A stretch of 64,000 nucleotides of DNA from Nemania diffusa (GCA_038501195.1 JBBPUQ010000001.1:7006001-7070000); one strand, 5' to 3'; numbered from the stretch's first letter, positions 36,242 through 51,403 are shown. Notes: a model not told the origin generated them from the letters alone. Made by a program: numbers and translations.

Positions 36242-38899
36242 TTATTGTTTAATATAAATAAATTGGCTTTTTTTTTAAAAATAAGCTTTATTGTTTTTAA
36301 ATTATATTATATTATAACAAATAGCTATAGCTTGTTTTTATTTGCTAAATTTGTTTTACTAGTTTTGTTTTGTTTAATTTTATTTGCTATTTTATTTTTT
36401 TTTGAAAATTATAAACAAGTTTTAAAGTAAAATAAACAGAAAAAACATAAACTTATTAATATTAAATACTACAATTTTTATAAAGTTGCAAAAAAAAATA
36501 TATATTTTGTATACTTAGCAACTTTTTGTATTATTAACAGCTTTTTTATATATATAGTTTAATTTAATTTGATTAAAATTAAAAATTGTATAAAAAAATA
36601 AAATTTTTAAGCTTATATAAAATAAATCTATATAAAAAAAAAAGTTATTATTATATATATTATTTACTGTTTTTATTGCTATAAATTTGTTTGTTTAAAA
36701 AAATAAACCAAATTGCAATTTTGCAAACTTGATTATAAATTTAGTAAAATAGCTATGCTTATTAAATATACAAACTTTTTACAACAGTTTCAAATGTTAT
36801 AGCTTAGTTCTAATTTTATATATTTGTTTATTTATATTAATATTTATTTTTTTATTTTAAAATAGCTTATCTAAAAAAAAAAAAAATTAAATTATAGCTG
36901 ATATATTTTGCTAATTAATACAAATATATACAATTCTACTATAGCGCTTAAAACATTTAAATAAATTAAATACTGTTATACTAAATAATAAAACAAATAC
37001 TTTAATATATAAGTTATTTTAGTTTTTCTAGTTATTTTTAAAATTATGTGTTTTTATAGCTAGCAATTTACTGCAGCTGTTTGTATTACTTTTAGTAGCA
37101 AAAAATGTAAAAAATATAAAAAGTGTTGTATAATCTGTTGTAGTAGCTATATTAGCAAATAGTAAAATCTGAACTTTTATAGCTTATATATTATTTTAAA
37201 ACTAGTAGAACTATAATTATAAAGGTTAATATAGTAGTTTTTGTTTATAAAGTTACATAAAACACTTATTAACTACAAAAGTTAATTGATTATTACAAAC
37301 TTTATTATATTTATAATATAGTAAAATAATTAGTTGCTATTTATTATATATATGTTTTAAAACTAACAAAAATAAAAGTTATAAATATAAAGTTGTAATT
37401 ACTAATAGTAAAAAGTAGTACTATTTTTGTTGTTATATATATGTTTGCAATATAACTAAAAGTAAAAAAAGAACTAAAAAGGTTAAAAAAAAAGAAGTAT
37501 AAAAAAAAAAAAAAAAAACAAGATATTTTTGCACACTTTTTTTAAAAACTTTTGTTTATAGTATATAGCTAAATAAAATAGCTAAATTATTGTACAAAAT
37601 ACAAAAAAAGAAGCTATTTTTTTTATTGAAAATATACTGTAAATAAAAAAATATTTTATAATAGTATTTTAGTTAAAAATTACTAAAAATACTAAAGCAG
37701 TTATGTTTTACTAGTTATTAAAGTGTTATTTTCTACAATAAAAACAGTATATATTTAATATAGGGTTAATTAGTAAAATAGCTACAGTACTATTGTTTAA
37801 AATTTGTAATATATATTTACTAGTTTAACAAATATTTATATATAAAAGCTTAAATTTAAGCAGAATTCTAGTTAAAAAAATGCTTTAAAAGTATATAAAA
37901 CGTTTTAGTTTGATTTTTTAGTTTTTAAAAGTTTATACTTTAGTTTGATTTTTTTTTAATTGCAACAAGTAGTTAATTTGACTTATATATTTATAACTGC
38001 TATTACTACATAAAACTGCTTATAAAAAATATAAATGTTTTTAGCTATTTATTAATAAAACTGTTAAAGCTAAGTTTATAAAGCTATATCTAGTTTTTAG
38101 CTGTTTAAAAATATACTTTAATATATTATATAAAATTAAGTTAAACTATATATAAAGTAGTTAAATTGTTAAATATTTGCTAAAATATACAGTTGTTATA
38201 TAATAGAAAGCTTTAAGCTGTACTATTTACAAATAAAGTTTATTAAATAATAGCTTTTTAACTTAGTATATATAAATTGATTATAAAAATATGTTTGTTT
38301 AACTGATTTAATAAACAAAAAAATAAATGATTTTAAAAAATAATTGTATATTTTTTAAAATTGCTAACTGCTATAAAGCAGTATAACTATAGAATAACTT
38401 TTTAAACTTTATGTTTCTAGATTTTTTCTGCATTAAAAAAAACATTGGACTTAATTAGAGTTAGCTAATTAATATATTTTTTTTGCAACTATACTACTTG
38501 CGCTAGTTTAATAATTAAAAAACTTGTTTTAAACTACATATATAAACGTAGTTTTAGTTATTACTACTTATGCTATATGTTTAAATTTTTTTGTATTTTA
38601 GCTAACTTGCTACATTTTTTTAAGCAAATAACAAACACTTTATATAAAGTTTTTTAAGCACTTTTAAAAAAGCAAAAAAAAAAGTTAAACATTTCGTTTT
38701 TTTAACTTTAGATTTTATAAACTAATTAATCTTTTAAATTAAATCTGCTTTGATTTAATTAAAACTTTTATACTGCTGTAGCAATAATATTAAATAGACT
38801 TATTTATGCAACTAGAAATTTCAAAAGTTATTTTAAGCTATTGTTTGTTAATTTAAACTTATAATACATAAATTTATTTAAAAAAAGTAAAATTAGTTT
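36242..38899. other. Degraded DNA, no supported gene
   Basis: Same RIP-like composition as the surroundings. The stretch 36,245-36,430 is open on the plus strand for 61 codons but is Leu/Ile/Phe-rich low complexity. A poly(A) run of about 20 at 37,500-37,519 could be the end of a retroposon. A weak relative of the palindromic aagctttt family lies near 38,680. I see no gene I can support. Confidence 0.5.
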
Positions 38900-39450
38900 A
38901 TTTTATTATAATATAAATATTATTAACATTATTAAATGTTTTATATATTTTTTAATATATAATTTATAATTATTTATTAATATATATATATTATTAATTT
39001 TTTATTATATTAATAAATAAATATTTTTAAAGTTATTTTATTATTAATATAATTATTTATTATTAATAAATTAATTTATTAATTTATTAATAAAAATATA
39101 ATAAATTAATATTTATAAATTTTTTAATATTAATTATTATAAATTATTATATAATTTATTTAAAACTTTAATATAATATTTTTTATTTATATTATAATAT
39201 AAAAACAATAAAAATAAAAATAATAATTTATAAAATAATATTAATTTATTATATAAAATAATTATAATATATATAAAAAAATAATTTTATATTTTAATTT
39301 TTAATATTTATAATAATAAAATATTATTTATATATTTTAATATTATTAAATTATAATAAAAAATAAACAATACTGTTAATATTTTTATAATATTAATAAT
39401 ATATATTATATATAATATAAAATAAAAAAAAATAATTATATATATATTGT
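38900..39450. other. Second small nearly pure A+T island
   Basis: About 550 bp with only isolated G and C (in aaagtt, aaactt, aaacaa). The composition matches the large block and the island at 31,568-32,085. It ends before gttaaaatttaaaagctaag at about 39,450, where agct words return. Confidence 0.65.
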
Positions 39451-39920
39451 TAAAATTTAAAAGCTAAGATTTAAAAGAGTACTAATATACTTGTATATAT
39501 TTATTCTGTATATGTTTTAAAAAAGATTTTTTTTTTTTTCAAGCTTTAGTTTTATATAATATATACTACTAGCTATATACTACTTATTATATTATACCTA
39601 ACTTATAGTTACTTCTACTTTATAACATATATAAAATAACTTTTTTAATATAAAAAGTTAAAACTATATATTAATATTAAATATATAAATATTTACTATA
39701 CTTTAAAAAGCTAACTATATTTGCTTTAATTATATGTAAATATTAAACAGATATAAATTAAATCTTTTAATAAATCGTTTATATGTTTATAATATAACTA
39801 ACTATATAACGTACAAATAACTTATATATATCTACTACTTATTTACACTACTTGTTTTTATAGTGTTTATAATTCTAGTTTAGCTAAATTTATAAAAAAA
39901 CAAACTAACAAAGTTTAAGT

Positions 39921-39978
39921 AAATAAATCAACTTATTTTTTTTGTAACTATATCATTTATACTGTTTTAATATATTAT
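39921..39978 (+). repeat. Dispersed terminal-like motif, copy 4 (forward)
   Basis: aaataaatcaacttattttt followed by gtaactatatcatttatact and gttttaatat. It is the first forward-oriented copy, facing the reverse copies at 27,832 and 32,154. Confidence 0.65.
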
Positions 39979-42900
39979 ATACTACTTAAATACTCGAAAT
40001 ATAGCTTAAGTTATATAATGCAGTAGTTTTTACATGCTATATAATATAGCACAAAAAATTACAACTAATATACTATCTAAATTAAATTACTTTTTTATTG
40101 TTAACTATAATGATTTAAAATAGCATAAAAGTATATAGTTTAACTTACTAACTTTGCTAAATAAGTAAAAAAACTTTATTATATATATAAATAAAATGTT
40201 TAAGCTTTTTTATTTTATTTAAAGCTTAGAATAATTATTTAACTTAATATATATTTAACAAAATAAAGCTACAAAATCGATTGTAGTCTATTATATATTA
40301 TATTAACATAAGCTAGTTGTATTAACTTTTTATATATGTACTTTTTTATAATTTACTTACTGCAAACTAAATCAATGCTTATTTAAGCTGCAAAAAATAT
40401 ATACAGTTTAGCATGTTACTATTAGTATTAAGTAAAAGTATTAACTATAGTTTTTTATGTTTATATACTTTAGTTTGTATAAGTTGTAGCTAAACATACA
40501 AATATAACAGTATTTAAAATAAAACAAAAGCATACAATTGTACTACTTGCTTTAACAAAGTAATGCTTAACTGTTTATATTCGCTTTATTTGTATAAAAC
40601 GTTTAATATATATTATGTTTATTATAACTGCTTACTATATTTTAAAAGCAGCTTTTTTTCTTTTTCGCTTTTATTTGATTAATATATATAGTGTATTTTT
40701 TTTCTGCTTTAGTTTATTTAAAAGTTGTAACTTATGTTTATTTTCGCTTAATACTACTTAGTTAAACCGGCAGAAACTGCAACTAGCTGCAAGTGTATAA
40801 TACTATATACTATTACATATACTAAAGCTTGTTTTTATTTTTATTTAGCAACTTGTAGCACAAGGATTTAAACTGCTAGCTAAGCTTATATAGCTTGTTA
40901 TTAATAGTCTGCTTACTTTTAACTTTTTAATAAGCAGCGGATATATTTATTGTTATATTTTATTAACTATATCTTTTTTATATAAATGACTTAATTTATA
41001 AATACTTTTTTTATAAAATAGCAAATGTTTCTGTTGTTTTATTTGCTAGTATTTTTTATATAGTATATTCTGCTAACATATTTATTTGTATAAATATTTC
41101 TTTACAAAATATAAACATTAGCTACAAGCTATTTATATAAAATAAAAAATATAAAGTTGTATTTTATAACAGTAGCAATCAAACAACAGTATTAATTTTT
41201 ATTAACAATAATAGCATATATAAAAGTTAGTTAATACTACTAGCGGCATATTTATTAAAAAAAATGTTATACTTTAGCGTTATATTATATATTTACTATA
41301 TAAAGTTAAATCTATATAGCTAAAAGTTATATATAACGTTATAAAACATAGAATATATAACTTTTTCTAAATATAAAAATAAAATTTAAATATACTAAAA
41401 AACAACTAATTAAACTACTTTTAAAAACTAATTTGTTTACTTTAGCTAGTTTTTTTTTGCTACTATTTTATTAGCTTTGTGTTATTTTTTTATATTTATA
41501 TTTTAAAAAAACCTTGTTTAACTTTTATTATAATATATTTATAGCTTTTAGCTAGCTTTGACTTTTTTTTTTTTTTTTTCTATTTAGTTTTTAAGTTGCA
41601 AACTATATATTTATTCGTAGCTTTTTGCAGCATAAACTTCACTAGTTATTATGTAGCTTAATACTATATAATGTTTCAAACCTTAAGCTTGCTTTATTAG
41701 CTGCAAAATTATACTATATTTATATAGTTAATACAAGCAATATTTTTATATTTAGTATATATTAATTAGCTACATTAAACTTTATATAGATTTTTTTATA
41801 TAACTAGTTTGTTTTAAAACAGATAGTTTTAATATAAAACTTTATAAAATATACTAGCGTAACATAATTAATAACACTAAAAGTATATAATTATTTTTTC
41901 AAAACTATTTTATATTTTTTTTATATTACTAAAAGTTAATAAATAGTTATAGCTAGTTTTTTATAATATTGTATAAATAATTTATCTATTGTATTTTATT
42001 ACTATATAGACTTTTTTTATAAATTATTTTGCAACTTATATTATTTGTACTTGAAGTTTTATTATAGTTGTTGTAGCTAAAAAAAAAAAGCCTTAAGCTT
42101 TTAATAAGTGATTTAAAAACTCTATTATATATTGTAGCACTATTTATAATATATAAATGCAAACACTATATAACGGATTATTTTAGTCTATAGTACAGCT
42201 TTTAGCGCTAAAAGTAGCAACTAAGTTAGTTGTAGCAGCTATTACAGTAAGTAATAAATAACTAGTTAATTAGTTATGTAAGCACTTATACAATAAACCT
42301 GCGGGCAGCACTAGAAAGTCTTGTTTTAGATTCTGTAACATTTTGCAATATAAGCTATACCGCCTAAAGTACTGATTTTGTAGCTAAGCTTTAATTTTAT
42401 TAACAGCAATAGAGCAGTTAATTTAAGCGGTTTAATAAATACAATATAGTTTTAGTAGCTAGATATTATAACTTAATATATTTAATGTATACTTTATAAA
42501 CAGTATACTAGTGCTAAACTATTATAAGATTTAGTTTAGCAAAAAATCAAGCTTAATTATAAATAGCTAAATTATTAAAAGCTAAGTAATATTTGTACTA
42601 GTATAAAAATAAATTAATAAGTATAAATTATAAGTAAAGATTTATTATATAAATAAAGTTAAATTATATTTGTTTAAGTAAGCTTTAGTTGCTTTGTTTT
42701 GTTTATTTAATATTTAGTTAGTATTAATTAATATATAAATAACAATATTAAAATCTGTTTTTTTTTAATAACAAATATATATCTAAGTTAAAAAACAATT
42801 AATTATATATTATATAGTTTATAATAACATATGTTTATATAAGCTTTAAAAAGTGGCTTTTTTATATAAGTTTATATTATAGCTAAAAAAGAATAATAAA

Positions 42901-43900
42901 TAATAAGCAGTAAATAAATTAAGTAATAAAATAAAGCTTTATTATATTATATTGTTTTAAATAATAAAAAATTGTAAAATAAATAGTAGCTGTTGCAATA
43001 TTTTCTGTTTTTGTAAAATTAAACAGTAGCTTATAAGCAAAAGTATATATAAAAGTGGAAGTATTATAAAAAAGCAGTTCAGTGTTATAACATATGCTAA
43101 ATAAAACTACATATTTTTTTATATATATTTAGCTTTGCTTGTTTTTGTTAATTAACTTTTTTTACTTTTTAGTTTTTTATTTATTTACTGCTTTAGTTCG
43201 CAATTTTACTTTCTTTTTTGTTGCTATATAACTTATTTTGTTTTATGTACTTTTTTTTTGCTTTTTAAATTGTTTAGTAATTATACTTCTGCTATATATA
43301 TTGTATTGTAAAATATTGAACTTTTATAAAGCTAGAAGTTTTAATACTTGTTTTTATTAATATTTGTTTTTACTTGTATGTTTTGATTGCTTTATTAATA
43401 GTATAAAATCGAATATAAGAATTTAGTACTGCATATTATTGTAAACTGTTACTTTGTTTTAAGTTTATTGCTACTTCTGTTTTTTAAATTTAAACAGTTA
43501 AGTACTAAAGTAAATTAAATAGTACGAACAAATAAAAATAAGCTAATATAAAATTAATATAATATATTACTTTTATATTTTAAAAACATATTTAAGTGTT
43601 ACTTATTCTTTTTAAGTAGTTGTATACTAAGAGTTAAAAAGTTTTACAATAAAAATTCGAAGTTTTAAAATTTTAAAAATTTAGCTGGTATAACAGTTAG
43701 TTCTATATTTAAGCAGCTAAAATTTAACTATATATTATAAAAAAGTATATATTATACTATAATAAAAGTTAAAGCTTAACTGTTATTGTTTAATAGCTTT
43801 TTAATTTATAAGTTAATATTAATTATTTTTTTTACTAGTAAGTAAACTATTAAGTAAATGTTAGTAATGTTACAATATTATTAATAATAAGCTGTAATAG
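39979..43900. other. Degraded DNA with one possible coding patch
   Basis: RIP-like DNA. The richest patch is 42,290-42,600, where GC is locally higher (cctgcgggcagc). On the minus strand it reads QDFLVLPAGLLYKC in one phase, with about 8% stops over 125 codons. The plus strand also has a readable phase, so strand and existence are uncertain. Elsewhere I see nothing I can support. Confidence 0.35.
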
Positions 43901-43909
43901 CTAGTTATA

Positions 43910-44480
43910 AATATTAAAATTTACTAGCAAAAATAAAGTTTAAAAAGTTAAATTATATATTAATTTTCTATTTTTCGCTTTATAGCTATATAAAATATTG
44001 TGTTGTATTATATATTAAAAATAACAGCGTTAATTAATAAACATATATTATAAAATATAAAGAATAAGTACTGCTTTTACAATTCTACTATATTATAAGT
44101 TTTTACAAAAGCTAGTTTAAAAGAACAAGTGCTACACAAGTTGCTAACTGAATATTAGCTAAAATATATAATATATGTTGGTTTAGCTTCAATAATATAT
44201 AGTATATAAGCTAGTTTATAAATAGTACTATAGTAAACAATTTAAACGTTTTAATTTTGCAACTTTGTAGCGTTATAGACTATATTACAGAAATTTTAGC
44301 TAATATATAGGTTTTTAAGTAGTTACTAGATATAGTTAGTACTTTTTGTATAGCATTTAACGCTTTAAAAATTTTAATTTATATATAGTTTAGCATATAA
44401 AATATATTTGAGCTAATTTGCTGTATATAAGTAATTAATAAACAGAATTTACTTGTAATTTTTAATTTTATTTTTTTGTG
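43910..44480 (+). pseudogene. Fossil frame, about 190 codons
   Basis: One plus phase has about 6-7% stops and good codon character, with Glu, Asp, Thr and Ala retained (RTSATQVAN, SVIDYITEILA, LLDIVSTFCIAFNALKILI). Several TGA and TAG stops sit where Trp would suit. The minus strand in the same phase has similar stop counts, so the strand call is moderate. The phase fades downstream of 44,740. Family unknown. Confidence 0.4.
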
Positions 44481-45879
44481 CTTGCATTTTTTAAAAAAAA
44501 AAACAGAACAAATGTAATTTTTATAAGTATACTATTTATTATATAATAATATAATTGTATTTTTTTTACTTTGTTATATAAAATTAAATAAAGCTTAAGT
44601 TTTTTTTTTTTATAAATATATATATTTTAAAATTATATTTTAACTTATTTTATTTTTTTTGCTGTTATTATATAGCTTAAGCTATATTAAAACATATTAC
44701 AATTTATTAGCAGTAGTTTTGTTTAATAAAATTAAAAATATACTTTTAGCTAGTATAGCAGTACTCTACATATTTAATAATAGTTAATACTAAATGTTTA
44801 TATAAATTATTGTTTATTTTAGCTATTAAATAACAAGCTTTATTTTATTGTTGCAGCTAGTAATTATTAATTCAATTATTTGTATTGTTTGATTTTTTTT
44901 TTTTATTGTTTACTTTTTTAGATTTTGCTAATGTAGCACAAAGTACAAAATATAACAAAATAATTTCTAATTTTTTGTTTTTTATAGCTATATATATATT
45001 TAAAGCTTTTTTTTTAAACTTTATAACTTAAATTTAGCTAGTTTTATTTACTAAGTTTATTTTTATTTTATTTTATAGCAGAACTAATTAACAAGCTTAA
45101 TAACTTATTAGTATTTAAGTTATATAGTTTATATTAAAGTAAAACTTTTGTAGTTGTTTTTATATAGTTTTATATACAAGCTTATACAACCGAATATATA
45201 GTAGCTTATAATTTGTAGTTAGTTTATAATAAAATCGAAATATTACACTTGCAATTTATTGCTTTTGCTTTTATAAAGCTTAATAAATTAGCTATATACT
45301 TTAAATACTAATTTTAGTTCTTTTTTAATAATAACAAATTTAATAGTTATAATAACTATAAATAAAACTATATACAGTATTTTATACTATATATTATTAC
45401 AATATATAAATTTAAATATTAGTTTATATATATTTAGCAATTAATTAATTAAAAATATAAATATTAAAGTTTAACTATAGTAAAATTAGTAAATATGTAT
45501 ATACTATATATTTAATAATAACAAAAGTATATATAAATATATTAATATTATTTAAGTTTATAAAGCTTAAAAAGTCTGTGCTTTAGTTTATGTTTTTAAT
45601 ATGATTAAAAAAAAACTGCTATAATTATTAACAACATTTTAACAAAGTTTAATTTGCAACAAAAAAATAGTATATTAGTAGTTTTATAATATAGAAATAA
45701 TACTTTTATTATAAAAATATACTAGATATTTTTTAACATTTATAAATAAGTAATATAATGTTTGTAATAATATAACAAAAGTTGTAAATATTTATAAACA
45801 ATCAATTATACTAAATTATTATATTTAATATGTTTAAAAAGCCTGTTTGCTATATAATAATATTAAATCAAGCTAAATA

Positions 45880-46800
45880 GTTATAGTAATATATTATAGC
45901 TAAGTATACTTTTATTAACTTTTAAGCAAAACTTTTTATTTAATTAAAAAAAAACTGTAGCTATAAGTGTTATTAGTACTAATACTGTATATTATATAAA
46001 ACTAGTGTTATATACTTATATAGAAATTACTTAAAGCTAAGCAATATATAGGTGTATTGTTATAGTAATTAGCTTATTTTCTTGCAATATTTATAGTTTT
46101 TAAACCGGTTTAGTAAATATAATCGTTTTTTATTGTAAACAAAGTTGTTTTATACTTGTTTAATACCTCGGATTTAATATTTCGTTAATATTAACAAACT
46201 TTATGTTAGCAGATTTAACTGTATTATTTGCTACATTAAATAATGCTACAGTTTTTTTATTTTATTAAATAATTAAGTTTGCTGAAATAGTTATATTTTA
46301 AAGCTTTTTTATATTAGCAACTATTTAGCCAGCTTGCGTTAGTTTTATAAGCTTTAATAGTTCTTTTAAATGTAATAGCTAGTTTAAATGTTTATACTTT
46401 ATAAATAAAACAAAGCTAACAAAACTTTTATTAGTGCTTTTATTAAAAACAACTAAAATTTTTAGCTTTTTATTTAAGTTTATAATATATATAAAAGTGT
46501 TATATGTAAAAGTTTGTTCTGCTGCTTTTAAATATTTAATATATTTGTTTTTTAACTGCTTGAATATATTGTTTATAATATATATAAGTTAGCTAGTAGT
46601 AAAAAACATTTGCTTTTAGCTGTTTAATAAACTGTTAAAACAGCTTTTAATTATAGCGTTAAAAAATAAAAACAAAAAAGCTTTGATTAGTTTTTAGAAA
46701 AAGTACGCTGTTTCTGTATCGCTGTTTTAAATGCTAGAATATTTAACTTTTAAAAAAACTTCTATTTTTAAAAACAGCGAAAATTTTACGAAGTTTAAGT
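45880..46800 (-). pseudogene. Fossil frame, about 300 codons
   Basis: In this phase the minus strand has about 5% stops over the best 190 codons (46,790 to 46,170) against more than 12% on the plus strand. Readable parts include SDTETAYFF, YIKYLKAAEQTFTYNTFIY and KSANIKFVNINEILNPRY, with many Asn where Asp would be expected before G-to-A change. It continues more weakly to about 45,880. It is protein-like but not assignable; a retroelement structural protein is one guess. Confidence 0.5.
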
Positions 46801-49800
46801 ATAACTTTTTCTAAATTAACATTTTGTTAACTTTGTTAATAAATAAACAAAAGATATTATAAATTATTAAAAACTATAAATACTATTACTAAATATTTAA
46901 ACTGTTAATTGTTAATATATAAACTTTATAAATATATATATTTATACAGCTAAATATATATTATATAAAAAGTTGTAACTTATTTTTATATTTTATTAAT
47001 GTTTGTTAGTTTAGTATTAATTAGTTTAGTATAAATAGCATATAAATTATAAAAACTTTGTATAAAAGCTAAATTGCTTTTTATAAACTTGATATATTTA
47101 AGTTATTAGTAATAAGCAGTAACAACAATATTAGATTTTATTATATATTTTTGGATATTTTATTACTGAAAAAATAGCTTTACTACTAGTATTTTTATAA
47201 AAAACTATAATGCAATATTGTTATATTTGTATAAGTTATTTTCTTTTAAAATATAATATTAAACTTTTAAATAAGTAGTTATATAAATATAAAAAAAAAA
47301 TAGTATAAGCTGTTTTTTATATATAAAAGTAGCAAAAAAAGCAAAAAACAAAATAAAAGCAAAAAGTATAAACATTATAAAATATAACAGAAAACTAATA
47401 TAATTAATAGCTGTAATATTACAATATAAATACATATATAATCTAATTAAAAAAAAATCTAAAAAAATTAAAAATAAAGTTAAACAAAGTTTTAATTTAT
47501 ATCTTTTTATACTTTTTTATAACTATGTTTATTTTAATATAAACAAACTTAATATATTTAATATTTAATATCTTTTTATATATTAAATAGTATTAAATTT
47601 GCTAGCACTTTATAGTACAAAAAAAACGTTAACAAAATTAGTAAGTTTTTATTAGCTATATAAAAAGATTTATATACTATAAGTATAATTTCTTAGTTAA
47701 AAAATTACTTATAATATTAAAACTATTTATATTATTTTGTATTTTATATAATAAAAGCATATTAAATTCTTTTTTGTAAAAAAAATAACATATAGTTTTT
47801 AATAGTTTTATGCCGATTTTTTTTTATTTGATTATATAAAGCAAATTATATAGTTAAGAGTTAAAGTTATATAAATTAAGCTTATTTTTTTACTAAATAA
47901 TATAAATGTTGGACCTACAATATATTTTCTTTTTTTTTTATATAGTAGTTTTAGTTTCTTGTTTTTTTATAAAGCTAAAAATAAGTTGTTTTTTTTAATG
48001 TTTTATATTGTAAAATTTAGTACATAGTTGTTTATTTCTTATTTATATTTCAAGTTAAATATTTGCTGTTATAATATAAAAAAAATAAAAGTAAAATTAT
48101 AATGTAGTATTATTATAGTTAATATTTATTGTTAAATATATTAATATATTATTAAAATACTATAATATTTAGTTAACTAGAAGTTAAAATATAAATCTAA
48201 AACTAAATAAAAATATTAAAGTTAGAAAATTTTAAAAGCTTTTTTTTTTTTATTTAATTAACTATACTATTTATATTATTTATTACTAACAATTTATTGT
48301 TACAAATTATATAATATATTATATATAATATTATATTTTATAAATAAATTGTTATATGTTAAGCTTAAGTAACAAAAAACATTAAACCGGTTTTATAGTA
48401 ATAATATTTTAGCTCTAAAGCTTTTTAGCTATAGCTATTACTTAATAGAACATTTTACTAACTAGTAAAAAAAGTATATAAACAAAAGTACTATATTTAT
48501 ACTGTAGCTAATACTAAAATTATATTTGTATTATAAAATAATTGCTTCTTTTTTTTTATTTTAGCTAATAAACTGCTGCTTTAAATCTAACCCTTGTTTA
48601 ATACAAGTATTTATTATAATATAAGCAGTACAAATTTGATTATATCGAATAAGTTGTTTAACAAATAGCAAAAAAACAAAAAGTAAACTATAGCTAAAAA
48701 TAACTTTTAACAGCAATTATTTTTGCTTTTAAAACTGCAGTATATATATATTATATTGTTTTTTTGTAAGTCTAATATTTGTAGTTATAACTATAAAACT
48801 CTTTTTTACTTTTTTGTTCAAACTTATTATTATTTTTAGCTTATTTTTGCTTGAACATAGTTTAAATAGTACAATATATAAATTATTATAAGCTAATTTT
48901 TACTACTTTTTTTTATTAGATCTTACTTAGTATACTTTTTAGTTTTTATAAATAAATGTAATAGCTGCTGCTGTTTAATCTACTATAATGCTTAGTTATT
49001 ATAGTTTGTAGTATTAAACTAAACTAAACTTTAATACTTTACTTTATTGCTATTATAGTACTAGATCTAACTAGCAAGTTATTATATAGTATATAAAGTT
49101 ATTTAATACATTGTACAAGCAGCTACTAGTTACAAAATAGCTTGAAGTCAGCTTATCAAAAGCTTAAAGTAGTATAAAAAAGCACTAAAGTTATAAAATA
49201 CTTGGTACAAAGTTGTATAAACTAAAAACTTATAATATAAAAACAAGTTGTAATATTTTAATAACTAACTAATATAATAAAATAAAATACTCAAAAAAGT
49301 AATAAAATTATTATATAAGTAAAATGTTAATAACTATATAAACAACTTTTTAAACATTTATTTTTACTGCGTTAATATATTGTAAATATTTTAACACAAG
49401 ATATAGCATAATTAAGCTACTAGTAATTTAAATACTGTTATATAATACAAGTTAAAAATAGAGTTAAAAAAAGGTCTTAAAGCTAAGTTTTATACTAATA
49501 CCTGCTTTAGTAACTTTTCAACAGCGTACTATTTATACTACGCTCAATATATTATACTAGTGTTATATATCTGTTTTTGCTTACATAAGTAGCTACAAAA
49601 ATATAAAAAAAGCATATTTATAAATATTTTGCATATATTTATACTTATAAAAATATGTTAATAATTAGATCTTTTGTTTTTAGCACTTTTTTTTTATTAC
49701 AATACTATCTATAAAAAGCATATTGTTTTATTATATAGCTGTTTGTATAAGTTAGTATTTTAAACGTTTTATGTTTTAAATATTTCGTATATATAGTTAT

Positions 49801-50880
49801 GCTTTAATTTGCATTTTTATATTTAATTTTACTGCATATTCTAGTTTTTTATATTTTACAAATTTATATATCGCTAAAGCGTGCTTATTGTTCTATATAT
49901 TTTATTTTTGCAACTTGTGCTTTTTTTTTTATTTATAAACTATTTAAGTATAATAGTTAAGCAGCATTTTCTTTTTTTTTTATTATATTTGTTTAAAAAC
50001 TTTGAACAAAATAAATTTACTTAAATAAATTATATTCGGTTTATAAATATACTATTATTAATATAAAACAGCTGTTTATTAAAGTAAATAAATTTAAAAA
50101 CAAAATAGTTTAAAAAACTATACAGCATTTAATATATTAATAATTAAAACAGATTATACTAAAATTTATTTTTTGCGTTATTATTTTTTTTATTGTTAAT
50201 ATATATTATTTTAAGCTTTAAAAAATATTTAAACATTTTTTAAAAGTTTGTTATATTAATAAAACTTTGTTAAAACTAAACATTATTTTCTAGTTTATTA
50301 AATTTGCGTTTAATTCTAGTTTTATTATTTGATTTTGCAATATAAGTCAAGTTTTTATCGACTTTTGCTATATATAAAACAAACTAGAGATTTTTACTTA
50401 CAAACTACTTGCTTATATAAACAACTACAAAATTAATAACTTATGTTTACTCAGTAAATTGTTAGCTATATTTTATAATTAAACATTAACTTTAGAAAAC
50501 TTGTTACTATAGTATATAGTATACGTTGAACTAAACTATGTAAAAATCCTTTAAATCACAAAGCTATTTTTAAAAATATATATTATTATAGAAAATAATG
50601 TTAAGCTTTATTATTTTAATTGAAGTTTTAGTATATTTGCTGCAGCTAAGCTATATATTAATATATTTAGCTAAATTATTACGAGCTAGCGCAGTAATAT
50701 AATTAAAAATTTTAATATAAAAAAATTTAAATATAAATATTTATACTAAATATAAATGCGAGTAAGCAGTAACTAATTACAGCAGAATTTATTATATATA
50801 TATTTTAGCTATTAATAAATAGCTGTACTATTATTATACTAAAGTTTTAAATAGTAACAAATTGCTAGTAGTAAAAAATA
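46801..50880. other. Degraded DNA, no supported gene
   Basis: RIP-like DNA with short protein-like stretches (for example 49,500-49,620 and 49,800-49,920 on the plus strand, each stop-free for 20-40 codons), but stop density over longer spans is at chance level (about 9%). I therefore annotate no gene here. Confidence 0.5.
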
Positions 50881-50883
50881 TAG

Positions 50884-51335
50884 TTACAATTGTTTTTAAA
50901 AAAAACAATAGCAAAGTTTTTTTATTTTAAGTTAATTAAAATAAAGCATTTTTTAGCTAACAAATTTATTTTTAATAACAAATTATACTTTTTATTTAAA
51001 TTTACTACTTTTACTAAGTTATATAAAAATAAAACAGCTATATATAATTATAACAAATATAGTTTTAATAATAAAATCAAAATATTATATAAACTTAGCT
51101 ATTATTATAATATTGCTAGTAGTTAAAATAAACAAAAATATTATAAAGTTTTTATATTAAAGCGAAATATAAATTATATATACTATACACTTTAAAAAGT
51201 GGACTACTGTTCTATTAATTATTTTTAAAAATTTGAAACTGAAAAAACAAATATTTTAATAATATAATAATATAGTTTGAAATAGCTATATAAAAAAAGT
51301 CCTTGCTTTAACTATTTAATTAAAACAAAAAAGTA
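50884..51335 (+). pseudogene. Fossil frame with 78-codon open run
   Basis: Positions 50,890-51,123 are 78 codons without a stop, and the same phase continues to about 51,335 with seven stops. The reading is Lys/Asn/Tyr/Phe-rich and includes VDYCSINYF and KFETEKTNILII further on. It ends where the forward terminal-like motif at 51,341 begins, so the motif may mark the boundary of a neighbouring element. No motif is recognised. Confidence 0.4.
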
Positions 51336-51340
51336 AAATT

Positions 51341-51403
51341 TAAGCTTTAATAATTTAATCAATTTATTTTTTATATAGTTTTGTTACTTATACTGTTTTA
51401 ATA
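51341..51403 (+). repeat. Dispersed terminal-like motif, copy 5 (forward)
   Basis: taagctttaataatttaatc, then aatttattttttatatag, then gttacttatactgttttaat. With copy 6 at 53,953 in the same orientation it brackets the minus-strand fossil at 51,660-53,220. Confidence 0.65.

Noticed and set aside
36245..36430. 61-codon open frame on the plus strand
   Set aside because: Hydrophobic low complexity immediately upstream of the minus-strand fossil. I saw no continuation and no matching fossil on that strand.
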